A DNA stretch of 5,608 nucleotides from Acidobacteriota bacterium (GCA_011773795.1 WVWW01000179.1:11206-16813); one strand, 5' to 3'; shown: positions 1-5,570, counted from the stretch's first letter. A program made the numbers and translations. Notes: generated from the sequence alone by a model not told the origin.

Positions 1-326
1 ATCAACGTCGACGCGAAGTTCGCCGGCAACCGGATGTACATCCCGCCCATCGCCCGCCACTTGTCCTCGAAGGTGCCGTACGCGACTCCCACGTAGGGGG
101 CCACCGGCAGGTCGGCGACCGAGGAGAGGTCCTTGCTGAGTGTCGCGTAGTAAGCCTGGCCTTCGGGCGTCCCGATGCGATCGGAGCTGGTGCCGAAGAT
201 GAGTGCCGGTCGCCGCTCGGTTTCGGTGACGGCGAGCCAGTTGGCCAGCGGTGAGGTCGATTCGGCCTTCGGGTTCCACTCGATGCCGAAGGAGAAACGG
301 GGAACCGGACGGTAGGTGAGCGTCAC
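1..326 (-). CDS. Partial conserved-looking protein, possibly beta-strand rich; C-terminus outside window
   Basis: An open frame runs off the left edge. Its translation looks genuinely coding, with strands such as APYVGVAYGTF and a distinctive stretch ETERRPALIFGTSSDRIGTP, and high G/C at third codon positions. I do not recognise the family; alternating hydrophobic and aromatic residues suggest beta structure, but no signal peptide is visible. It lies just downstream of the thioredoxin gene, so it is probably the last visible member of the same transcript. The start is unresolved: the first standard start is the GTG at 326-324, preceded by GGAG with a 6-nt spacer, but the same frame stays open up to a TGA at 434-432, and the codons between (about 401-327, including RYVGDQIDRAEQR) also look coding. 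No ATG, GTG or TTG exists in that stretch. The real start may therefore be upstream and non-standard, or the gene may be damaged at its 5' end. Confidence 0.6.
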   Translation of the reverse strand, partial: MTLTYRPVPRFSFGIEWNPKAESTSPLANWLAVTETERRPALIFGTSSDRIGTPEGQAYYATLSKDLSSVADLPVAPYVGVAYGTFEDKWRAMGGMYIRLPANFASTL

Positions 327-440
327 CCGTTGCTCCGCGCGATCGATCTGATCTCCGACGTAGCGGACGCTCGCGGCCCAGGGCCAGCGCGTATCCTCGA
401 CGGTCCCCCGGACCGCCCGACCCTCGCCGGGTCAGAGCGG

Positions 441-1016
441 TCAGCTGGGGACCAGCGACGCGGTGTCTTCCGTGGGCGGGTGCTCGTCCTCGTCCGCGCC
501 GTGGTCGTGTTCGTCGCCGCGGTCGTGCGCGTCCTCGTGAGGTTCCCCCGCCACCAGGCGGTCCAACACACCTGCCAGCTCGTCCGCATCGAACACGCCC
601 GCGATTCGCTCGACCACCCGTCCCTCGCGATCGATGACGACGGTCGCCGGAAGGGCCACGCCCACATCCAGCGCTTCCATCCAGGCCGTCGTTGCCCCGA
701 GCCAGACGGGGAAGTTGATCCCTCGGCGCCGGGCGAACGCCTCCACGGCGGCTTCCTGGCCCGGCTCGTCGGCCGAGGCGCCGATCACCTGGACGCCGTA
801 CATGCCGTAGCGCTTCTGGATGCGGACGAGATCGGGCATCTCCTTGCGGCAGGGGGCGCACCAGGTGGCCCAGAAGTTGAGCACGACGATGCGGCCGCGG
901 TAGCTCTCGAGCGTTTGCTCGTGCCCGCGTAGGTCGGTCCACGCGAGGTCGGTCACCTCGCCCTCGGACGCAGCGACGACGAACAGGAAGAACCAGGCGG
1001 AGGCGAGCAACGACAC
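441..1016 (-). CDS. TlpA-like thioredoxin-fold thiol-disulfide oxidoreductase with His/acidic tail
   Basis: Predicted exported thiol-disulfide oxidoreductase of the TlpA/ResA type (191 aa), expected to act on envelope proteins' cysteines. Residues 1-17 are strongly hydrophobic and look like an export signal or membrane anchor, though the n-region has no Lys or Arg. The fold follows, with VVLNFWATWCAPCRKEMP carrying the redox motif WCAPC at residues 52-56 and the cis-proline region ALPATVVID (Pro123). Residues 157-184 form a tail rich in His, Asp and Glu (five His at 160, 164, 170, 172 and 179), which is not part of the standard domain and could bind metal; that is inference. The start is GTG at 1016-1014, with GGGAAGG 7 nt upstream lying inside the end of the preceding gene. 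Only 4 nt separate it from the PH-domain gene, so translation is probably coupled. A second in-frame TGA lies at 434-432, two codons after the first. Confidence 0.9.
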   Translation of the reverse strand: MSLLASAWFFLFVVAASEGEVTDLAWTDLRGHEQTLESYRGRIVVLNFWATWCAPCRKEMPDLVRIQKRYGMYGVQVIGASADEPGQEAAVEAFARRRGINFPVWLGATTAWMEALDVGVALPATVVIDREGRVVERIAGVFDADELAGVLDRLVAGEPHEDAHDRGDEHDHGADEDEHPPTEDTASLVPS

Positions 1017-1020
1017 GGAG

Positions 1021-1572
1021 CTACCTTCCCAACGATTGCTCGATACGCTGCAGCGAGTCGCGGATCTCCGTGAGCAACTCGATCGTCGAGCCGTCCTCGG
1101 ACGCCGCGTCGGCCGGCCGGGTCGCCGGAGCCGCCGCTGCTCCCAGGGCCATCCGATCGCGCTGTTCCAGCACGGCTTTGCGGAAGGCCTTGGTGTCGAC
1201 GATCCCGACGATGTTCACGAGCGACCCGCCGGTCGGCGAGGACTGGCCCGCGGTCTCGACCTTGAAGCCGTGGAGCCCGAAGAACCGCATGATCGGTCCC
1301 TGAAAAAGCTGTAGGTCGGTGATCTTCTCGAGCGGGATCGTCGACTCGACGCGATTGAGGATGCCTTTCTTGATGTCGAGCGTCCGTTCGGTGAGCGTGC
1401 AACGGAGATTCTCGAGGTAGCGGTCGATGACGAAGTTGGCGATCAGCGCGTAGATCACGGCGAGCGGCAGGGTCACGATGAAGATCGCAAGGATCAGCAC
1501 CGGTTGCCAGATCCAGTACGCCTTGACCTTCGGGTCGAAATCGGCTTCCAGAAGAACCGCGGGTTCGCTCAT
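1021..1572 (-). CDS. Membrane-anchored bacterial PH-domain protein (bPH2/DUF304-like)
   Basis: A 183-aa protein with a hydrophobic segment at about residues 20-48, probably one long or two short membrane helices, followed by a bacterial PH-like domain at about 57-135. Recognisable family landmarks are LTERTLDIKKGILNRVE, then IPLEKITDLQL and FFGLHGFKVETAGQ, as in the YdbS/YdbT (DUF304) group. Family function is poorly defined; the domain sits on the cytoplasmic membrane. After an Ala/Pro-rich linker (144-156) the last 22 residues (STIELLTEIRDSLQRIEQSL) form an amphipathic helix that could be a short coiled coil. The start is the ATG at 1572-1570, chosen over an in-frame ATG at 1650 because a near-perfect AAAGGAGGT lies 8 nt upstream and the longer N-terminus would run over the promoter. 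First gene of a probable three-gene minus-strand operon; its stop is 4 nt before the next start. Confidence 0.88.
   Translation of the reverse strand: MSEPAVLLEADFDPKVKAYWIWQPVLILAIFIVTLPLAVIYALIANFVIDRYLENLRCTLTERTLDIKKGILNRVESTIPLEKITDLQLFQGPIMRFFGLHGFKVETAGQSSPTGGSLVNIVGIVDTKAFRKAVLEQRDRMALGAAAAPATRPADAASEDGSTIELLTEIRDSLQRIEQSLGR
1024..1030 (-). promoter_or_regulatory. Shine-Dalgarno of the thioredoxin gene
   Basis: GGGAAGG lies 7 nt before the GTG start at 1016-1014 and inside the last codons of the PH-domain gene. It supports the GTG start and suggests coupled translation of the two genes. Confidence 0.65.
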
Positions 1573-1580
1573 GACGCTCG

Positions 1581-1589
1581 ACCTCCTTT
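1581..1589 (-). promoter_or_regulatory. Strong Shine-Dalgarno of the PH-domain gene
   Basis: AAAGGAGGT with an 8-nt spacer to the ATG at 1572-1570. It decides the start against an in-frame ATG 78 nt further upstream. Confidence 0.85.
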
Positions 1590-1599
1590 CGAGGCGCTC

Positions 1600-1627
1600 A
1601 TTGTACCGGCTTTGTGTGTGCGTTCGA
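1600..1627 (-). promoter_or_regulatory. Candidate sigma70-like promoter for the PH-domain/thioredoxin operon
   Basis: TACAAT (1605-1600 on the minus strand) matches the -10 consensus at 5 of 6 positions. With a 16-nt spacer the -35 box would be TCGAAC (1627-1622), only 3 of 6. Transcription would begin near 1593, leaving about 20 nt of leader containing the strong Shine-Dalgarno. The -10 is convincing, the -35 is weak. Confidence 0.45.
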
Positions 1628-1651
1628 CGATCGCTGCCAACCGGGGCCATG

Positions 1652-1660
1652 TGCTAGCGT
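1652..1660 (+). promoter_or_regulatory. Candidate extended -10 promoter of the dehydrogenase gene
   Basis: TGCTAGCGT has the extended -10 form TG-n-TAnnnT, lying 9 nt before the ATG at 1670. No clear -35 box is seen at the usual spacing, which extended -10 promoters tolerate. Transcription would start about 1667, giving an almost leaderless message; this fits the absence of any Shine-Dalgarno before the gene. Inference from motif position only. Confidence 0.35.
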
Positions 1661-1669
1661 CAAAGCATC

Positions 1670-2722
1670 ATGCCGGAATCGATCGAGCAGCTGATCCGGG
1701 ACTGGGACGGGTTGGCGGTGGTCACGCGCTACCACGAGCCGACCGGTGCGTGGATCTTCATCGCGCTGCACGACGCGACTCTGGGGTCGCCTTGCGGTGG
1801 GACGCGCCTGAAGCACTATGCCGAGCTTGCGGACGGGCTTCGCGACGCGATGCGGTTGGCCCGTGGCATGACGTACAAGTGGGCCACGCTGAAATTCAAG
1901 CAGGGCGGGGGCAAGGCCGTACTGGCGGTACCCGGCGCCCTCGATGACATGGCCCGCCGGGAGCTCTTGCTGGACTACGGTCGTCTGATCGAGTCGCTGC
2001 GAGGAGCATTCTCCACCGGTCGCGACCTGGGGACCACCGATGACGACATGCGCGTGCTGTCCGAGGTGACCTCCTACGTGCACGGTGTCGACGAGAACAA
2101 GGAGACGCGCGATCCCGGGCCCTACACGGCACGCGGCGTCGTCGCCGCGATGCGCGCCACGCTAGGGGTGGCCTTCGGCTCGGATTCCTTCACGGGGAGC
2201 AGCGTGCTCGTCCAGGGCCTCGGCGGGGTCGGGGCCCCGTTGGCGCGGCGCCTGGCCAAGGAGGGCGCCGTTCTCCTGCTCTCGGACATCGACGAGGAGC
2301 GCGTCGCCGAGCTCGCCGGCGAGCTCGGGGCAACTTCAGTCCCTGCCGGTGACGTCTATGAGACGAAGTGTGACGTCTACGCCCCGTGCGCGCTGGGCGA
2401 GACACTGAACGCGGAGACGATCCCCAGGCTGCGTTGCCGCGCCGTGGTCGGGTCGGCGAACAGCCAGCTCGGCGAGGACGACGATGCCGACCGATTGCAC
2501 GAGCGCGGCATCCTCTACGCGCCCGACTTCATCGCCAATGGCGGAGGAGCGTTGGCCTTCGCGCTCATCAACAGCGGGATGACCGATGAGGGGAAGCTCG
2601 GCCTTCGACTCGACGCCATCGCCGACACCGTGAGTCAGGTGCTCACCCGAGCGATCACGGAGAACCGATCACCGCACCACGTCGCAGTGGATCGCGTCGC
2701 GGCGATCCTGAAAGCGGGCTAG
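1670..2722 (+). CDS. Glu/Leu/Phe/Val family amino acid dehydrogenase, most like leucine dehydrogenase
   Basis: A 350-aa cytoplasmic enzyme, normal length for leucine/phenylalanine/valine dehydrogenases, which reversibly oxidise L-amino acids to 2-oxo acids and ammonia using NAD+. The N-terminal substrate domain (about 1-145) carries GSPCGGTR (39-46), Lys70 in MTYK (expected substrate carboxylate contact), the catalytic-type Lys82 in QGGGKAV, and Asp119 in GRDLGTTDDDM. The Rossmann domain has GLGGVG (183-188), with acidic Asp206 at the end of the next strand in LLLSDID, as expected for NAD+ rather than NADP+. GSANSQL (261-267) and PDFIANGGG (285-293) match other conserved family blocks. All key residues are present, so it should be active. 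Exact substrate (Leu/Ile/Val versus Phe) cannot be read from the sequence. It stands alone on the plus strand, divergent from the PH-domain operon; no Shine-Dalgarno precedes the ATG. Confidence 0.92.
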   Translation: MPESIEQLIRDWDGLAVVTRYHEPTGAWIFIALHDATLGSPCGGTRLKHYAELADGLRDAMRLARGMTYKWATLKFKQGGGKAVLAVPGALDDMARRELLLDYGRLIESLRGAFSTGRDLGTTDDDMRVLSEVTSYVHGVDENKETRDPGPYTARGVVAAMRATLGVAFGSDSFTGSSVLVQGLGGVGAPLARRLAKEGAVLLLSDIDEERVAELAGELGATSVPAGDVYETKCDVYAPCALGETLNAETIPRLRCRAVVGSANSQLGEDDDADRLHERGILYAPDFIANGGGALAFALINSGMTDEGKLGLRLDAIADTVSQVLTRAITENRSPHHVAVDRVAAILKAG

Positions 2723-2807
2723 GACTGTAATCCCGACCACATCGCTGTACCTGGAAGACAAAGAAAACCGGATGTTTATCCATTGTGACTCTCAGATCAG
2801 GCGGGCA

Positions 2808-2836
2808 TTGAACTTGCGCCGTGTTGACCGTATGGT
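2808..2836 (+). promoter_or_regulatory. Sigma70-like promoter of the secreted x-Arg-Pro protein
   Basis: TTGAAC (2808-2813) and TATGGT (2831-2836) each match consensus at 4 of 6 positions with an ideal 17-nt spacer. Transcription would start near 2843, giving a leader of about 50 nt before the ATG at 2894. Confidence 0.55.
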
Positions 2837-2848
2837 TCAATACCGAAT

Positions 2849-2862
2849 GAGCCGGGAGGCTC
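2849..2862 (+). promoter_or_regulatory. Small hairpin in the mRNA leader
   Basis: GAGCC (2849-2853) and GGCTC (2858-2862) are perfect inverted arms around a GGGA loop. It would sit at the 5' end of the message if the promoter at 2808-2836 is right, and may stabilise it. Five base pairs only, so chance is possible in GC-rich DNA. Confidence 0.3.
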
Positions 2863-2879
2863 GAGGGGCCGGCCGACAC

Positions 2880-2886
2880 AAGGAGG
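2880..2886 (+). promoter_or_regulatory. Strong Shine-Dalgarno of the secreted protein gene
   Basis: AAGGAGG with a 7-nt spacer to the ATG at 2894. It is among the best ribosome sites in the window and suggests strong translation. Confidence 0.8.
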
Positions 2887-2893
2887 AGACACC

Positions 2894-3574
2894 ATGAAAA
2901 CGCAACAGCTGGTTGCAGTGTTGATGGCGACGATTCTGGTCTCGCCAGGTGCCGCCTACGCACAACAGACGGAACCCGAGCCGCTTACCGGAAAGGATCG
3001 CGCGATCGATGCGATCGAAACAAACCTGACGCGACAGATCGCCCATCTCGAGGGCTTACTGATGACCGCGCCGGAGCAGGCTCACGCGGGTATCCAGACG
3101 GCCATCGACGCGCTGACCGCGGGGATGAACGGCGCGCTCGATGCCCTGGCGGCGAGCGATGCGGGAGCGGGCGACGAATCGAACACCTCGACGGCCGAGA
3201 CGACGGATTCGATGTCGACCGAGACGGACGGCGAATCCGTAGGCGATGCCGCAGCGGCCGTGGAATCCGGGACACTCCGTGCCGAGGCGGCCCTCGCCGA
3301 GGCCCTGGACGTCGCCGGAGAGCAGGCCGCAGCCGCAATCACCGACGCGATGGGGCGAATCGCCGCCGCGCGTGAACGTGTGCTGGCCAGGTTGACGGCT
3401 CCGGAGGGCACGAGGTTGGCCGAGCTTCCGGCCCATCCGCTTCGGCCGGATCAACCGGTGCGTCCGGACCGTCCCGAGCGTGTCTCGGCGCCGGAACGTC
3501 CCGAACGCCCGATGCGCCCGGAGCGGCCCGTACGTCCGGAGTTACCGGCCCGGCCGAACCCCGGCGGCCGGTAG
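2894..3574 (+). CDS. Secreted/periplasmic protein of unknown function with C-terminal x-Arg-Pro repeat
   Basis: I do not recognise a family for this 226-aa protein. Residues 1-23 form a clear signal peptide (MKTQQ n-region, hydrophobic core, AYA before QQ), so it is exported. Residues 31-87 and 119-170 are Ala-rich and probably helical, separated by an acidic Ser/Thr-rich linker (88-118). Residues 179-221 form a tripeptide repeat: Pro at every third position from 179 to 221 except Val197, with Arg immediately before Pro at 10 of 13 units between 184 and 220. Such spacing favours a polyproline-II helix, possibly a spacer or a binding surface for polyanions or cell wall; this is inference. The tail has 11 Arg and 15 Pro in 48 residues. 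It has its own promoter and a strong ribosome site, and is followed 24 nt later by a terminator-like hairpin, so it may be transcribed alone. Confidence 0.85.
   Translation: MKTQQLVAVLMATILVSPGAAYAQQTEPEPLTGKDRAIDAIETNLTRQIAHLEGLLMTAPEQAHAGIQTAIDALTAGMNGALDALAASDAGAGDESNTSTAETTDSMSTETDGESVGDAAAAVESGTLRAEAALAEALDVAGEQAAAAITDAMGRIAAARERVLARLTAPEGTRLAELPAHPLRPDQPVRPDRPERVSAPERPERPMRPERPVRPELPARPNPGGR
3428..3556 (+). repeat. Degenerate 9-bp periodic region encoding x-Arg-Pro tripeptides
   Basis: About 14 units of three codons encode Pro at the same phase, usually preceded by Arg. Arg is written with CGG, CGT and CGC and Pro with CCG and CCC, so the units are not identical at DNA level. This indicates an older repeat kept at protein level rather than a fresh DNA expansion. 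Confidence 0.75.
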
Positions 3575-3598
3575 TCGCGATCGCAAACCACACGAGTT

Positions 3599-3632
3599 GC
3601 GCGAGGGCCTTGGCCCTCGCGTTTTGCTTTCT
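3599..3632 (+). terminator. Terminator-like hairpin overlapping the start of the next gene
   Basis: GCGAGGGCC (3601-3609) and GGCCCTCGC (3612-3620) are perfect inverted arms, extendable by C3600-G3621 and G3599-T3622. Since a 2-nt loop is too tight, the likely fold is an 8-bp core closed by a C-TT-G tetraloop. A T-rich tail, GTTTTGCTTTCT (3621-3632), follows directly. It lies 24 nt after the stop of the secreted protein gene, the normal place for an intrinsic terminator. Oddly, the downstream barrel frame begins within it, so it may also act as an attenuator or hide the start. Confidence 0.65.
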
Positions 3633-4401
3633 GCCGGTTTGTCTGGCGGACGAAGGACCCGACGCCCCGCCGAAGCTCACTTACTGGCGGATTGAATTCG
3701 ATGCGGCCCACTTTACCGGCGACTACGGCTTGACGGATGAGACCGCCCTGAACGTCCTGACGACACGGATTCGCTACCGCAAGGGACGCAGCGAGTTTCG
3801 ACTGGGGCTCCCTTATCTGCATCTCGATGGAGCCGCCTCGCTCGTGGGCGGCACACCTACCGGTGAGCCGTCCGGGATGCCCGGTCCTCCAGCGGCGAAC
3901 CCGTCCACGAGTGAATCCGGGCCGGGCGACGTCAGCCTCCGGTTCGACTACGACATTATTCAAGGGAGCTCGAAACGTCCTTGGGTCACCACGTTGCTGC
4001 GTTTCAAGCTCCCGACCGCCGACGAGGACAAGGGACTGGGAAGCGGCGAAGCGGACGTTGAAGGCGGGCTGCTGTTCACGCAGCCAGTTGGGCGGTTCAG
4101 CCTGCTCCTGGAAGGCCGGTTGACGAAGCTCGGCGACCCCGACGGCGTAGACTACAAGGACGTCCGACTGGCGAGCGCCGGGTTGGCGAAACAGCTGGGG
4201 ACTCGCACCCAGGTTTACGGATTCTGGGAGTATCGCTCGCACCCGATCGATGGCAGAGAGGCCCGCCAGAGCACGGCTATCGGCGCGAGTCGAAGGTTTG
4301 GAACCCAAGGGCGGGTTCGATGGAGCGCGGCCCTCTATGTCGGCCTGACGGAGACTTCGGAGGACTGGGGAGTGCAGACGAACCTGAGTCGCGAGTTCTA
4401 A
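3610..4401 (+). CDS. MetA-type outer-membrane beta-barrel protein (PF13557-like)
   Basis: Predicted outer-membrane channel or transporter of the group often annotated as phenol meta-degradation-type porins; substrate unknown. The hallmark block is GDVSLRFDYDI (106-116), WVTTLLRFKLPTADEDKGLG (125-144), then GEADVEGGL. Alternating strands continue to the end, and the protein finishes in Phe, the usual barrel-assembly signal. With the TTG start at 3610 it has 263 aa and a short hydrophobic leader (LALAFCFLPVCLA), lacking a charged n-region. The frame is open upstream without any ATG or GTG; an ATC at 3580-3582 would give a more typical 23-residue signal peptide including an Arg, but ATC starts are very rare and no Shine-Dalgarno supports it. 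The start is therefore uncertain; the leader coding overlaps the hairpin at 3599-3632. The stop overlaps that of the convergent TPR gene. Confidence 0.78.
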   Translation: MALAFCFLPVCLADEGPDAPPKLTYWRIEFDAAHFTGDYGLTDETALNVLTTRIRYRKGRSEFRLGLPYLHLDGAASLVGGTPTGEPSGMPGPPAANPSTSESGPGDVSLRFDYDIIQGSSKRPWVTTLLRFKLPTADEDKGLGSGEADVEGGLLFTQPVGRFSLLLEGRLTKLGDPDGVDYKDVRLASAGLAKQLGTRTQVYGFWEYRSHPIDGREARQSTAIGASRRFGTQGRVRWSAALYVGLTETSEDWGVQTNLSREF

Positions 4402-5471
4402 CGCCTCTGCAAACTCTTCAGGCTCTTCATCGCCTTCTTGTTCAATCCGAGTTGCAGTCGCGTCAATCCGAGGTAGTAGTCGTATGCGGGATTCGAATCC
4501 CCTCGCGCAGCCACACGAAGGTGCTCGTGCGCGTTCTCGGGATCGTTCGCGAAATAGCGGATGGCTCCGAGCAGGAACAGGCTGTGCGGATCCTCTTCGT
4601 CCAACCTCAAGGCTTGGCGAATCGCGGTCTCGGCCGCGTCGAGTAACGGCGCGTCCACGTCATCGAAGGGCGAGACGGCGTCTTTCAACCGTCGAGTGGA
4701 CAGGGAAAGGAGGATCTCCGCCCGCCCGCGGAGGGCAAAGAACTCGTCGCCGTTGAGCGAGAGCGCCTCGTCGAAGTGGGATAAGGCGTCTTTGAGCCGG
4801 CCGATTTGGCGCAGGCGCTGACCGATGGAACCGAGATGCATGGCGATGATCTCGTCTTCGGTCATCAGCCGGAGATACGTCTCGCTCCGGGCGGCCGTTC
4901 GCACTTCGTGATCGAAGACCCCGCGAGGGTCGAAGTGCATCGAGCCGTCGGTCGTCTCCAGGACCGTCGTCACGCGCCCCTGTTTCGAGAAGGCCGCGAT
5001 CAGGTGATGCGGGTCGGTACGCACGAGCCCGAAGCCGGACGAGGCGAATTGCTCCCCGTAAAACCTCTCCGCGATCCCGTAGTTGAGGACGCCGAGCAAG
5101 TCGCAATCGGCCTGCAATACGCTGCAATCGGCACATCCCGGCTCCGGCTGCAGGACGTCGGTCAACAGCAACGCGGGTCGGTAGCGCACCGATCCGCGGC
5201 CTGCCGAGAGCATCTTGGCCAGCGCGGGGCCGCCGGTGCGGACGCGTTTCATCAAAGCCAGTCGGTCGATTCCCCGCCGCTCGGTACGATCGAGTGCTTC
5301 GTAGTACAGCAGGGGGTCTTCGGGAGAGAGCGCGACCACCTCGCGGCAGACGAGGTAACGGGTGAGATTGCCGGCGGAGCGTCTGCACGAAGGGGCATCC
5401 GCGAGATTCATCGGCCCACCGAATAGCAGTCCGGTCCACAGCATTCCGGCGATCGGGACGGTGAGTATCAC
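4398..5471 (-). CDS. Exported transglutaminase-like domain plus TPR repeat protein
   Basis: A 357-aa protein with a hydrophobic N-terminus (about 2-20) that looks like an export signal or anchor. The middle (about 45-190) resembles transglutaminase-like proteins of the Transglut_core2 type: Cys123 in DCDLLGVLNYGIAERF lies before a helix with AER, His155/His156 come in TDPHH about 32 residues later, and VLETTDGSMHFDP (170-182) resembles the conserved ETT block. I infer Cys123-His155/156 as a possible catalytic pair. Three cysteines (113, 116, 123) cluster as CADC-x6-C, so metal or disulfide bonding is an alternative. TPR-like helices follow at about 205-238, 241-256, 276-291 and 294-345. The end is Lys/Arg-rich. 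The start is GTG at 5471-5469, preceded by AGGAG with a 5-nt spacer. TPR assignment is firm; the transglutaminase assignment is moderate. Confidence 0.8.
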   Translation of the reverse strand: MILTVPIAGMLWTGLLFGGPMNLADAPSCRRSAGNLTRYLVCREVVALSPEDPLLYYEALDRTERRGIDRLALMKRVRTGGPALAKMLSAGRGSVRYRPALLLTDVLQPEPGCADCSVLQADCDLLGVLNYGIAERFYGEQFASSGFGLVRTDPHHLIAAFSKQGRVTTVLETTDGSMHFDPRGVFDHEVRTAARSETYLRLMTEDEIIAMHLGSIGQRLRQIGRLKDALSHFDEALSLNGDEFFALRGRAEILLSLSTRRLKDAVSPFDDVDAPLLDAAETAIRQALRLDEEDPHSLFLLGAIRYFANDPENAHEHLRVAARGDSNPAYDYYLGLTRLQLGLNKKAMKSLKSLQRR

Positions 5472-5476
5472 GCTGT

Positions 5477-5481
5477 CTCCT
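5477..5481 (-). promoter_or_regulatory. Shine-Dalgarno of the TPR protein gene
   Basis: AGGAG lies 5 nt before the GTG at 5471-5469. It supports GTG as the start and gives an N-terminus that looks like an export signal. Confidence 0.65.
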
Positions 5482-5495
5482 GGAGTCCTTACGCA

Positions 5496-5523
5496 AACCT
5501 AGGCCTCGTTCGGAGCCGGGCAA
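5496..5523 (-). promoter_or_regulatory. Candidate promoter of the TPR protein gene
   Basis: TTGCCC (5523-5518 on the minus strand, 4 of 6 matches) and TAGGTT (5501-5496, 3 of 6) are separated by 16 nt. Transcription would begin around 5488, leaving a short leader with the ribosome site. Weak -10, so tentative. Confidence 0.3.
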
Positions 5524-5533
5524 TTACGAATTG
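5521..5533. promoter_or_regulatory. Inverted repeat overlapping the candidate -35 box
   Basis: CAATT-ACG-AATTG is a perfect 5-bp dyad with a 3-nt centre. It overlaps the candidate -35 at 5518-5523, a position where a repressor could act. Short, AT-rich dyads do stand out in this GC-rich DNA but may be chance. Confidence 0.25.
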
Positions 5534-5570
5534 GTCATCTGGAGAATCGCCACACGCGGGGCGCAAATAA

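Larger units (their letters stand above)
2723..2893. other. Intergenic control region between dehydrogenase and secreted protein
   Basis: This 171-nt gap contains no gene-like frame. It holds a sigma70-like promoter (2808-2836), a small leader hairpin (2849-2862), the palindrome GGCCGGCC (2867-2874) and a strong Shine-Dalgarno. No convincing intrinsic terminator for the dehydrogenase is present; the only candidate near its end, GGAT-GTTT-ATCC at 2770-2781, has a 4-bp stem and no T-run. Confidence 0.6.

Noticed and set aside
330..932. Plus-strand open frame of 200 codons opposite the thioredoxin
   Set aside because: Antisense to a clear WCAPC thioredoxin; its translation is His/Arg/Val low complexity produced by the other strand's codons.
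953..1402. Minus-strand open frame overlapping the PH-domain gene
   Set aside because: Arg-rich off-frame shadow; the PH-domain frame has recognisable motifs and a strong ribosome site.
2770..2781. GGAT-GTTT-ATCC as a terminator of the dehydrogenase gene
   Set aside because: Only a 4-bp stem, no T-run after it, and AT-containing pairs; too weak to call.
2867..2874. GGCCGGCC palindrome as an operator
   Set aside because: Eight-base GC palindromes are expected by chance in this composition and it has no spaced half-sites.
3428..3556. CRISPR or simple tandem DNA repeat
   Set aside because: The 9-bp periodicity is explained by x-Arg-Pro codons in a secreted protein; units differ at DNA level and there are no spacers.
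3451..4308. Long minus-strand open frame of 285 codons
   Set aside because: It lies antisense to the end of the secreted protein and most of the barrel gene, is low-complexity Gly/Arg/Ser at one end, and shows no domain; a GC-rich shadow frame.
4806..5426. Plus-strand open frame antisense to the TPR gene
   Set aside because: No domain, no ribosome site, and composition typical of antisense GC-rich frames.
4660..5523. Minus-strand open frame of 287 codons in another frame of the TPR gene
   Set aside because: Arg/Pro-rich translation typical of an off-frame reading; the overlapping frame has TPRs, a signal-like N-terminus and a ribosome site.
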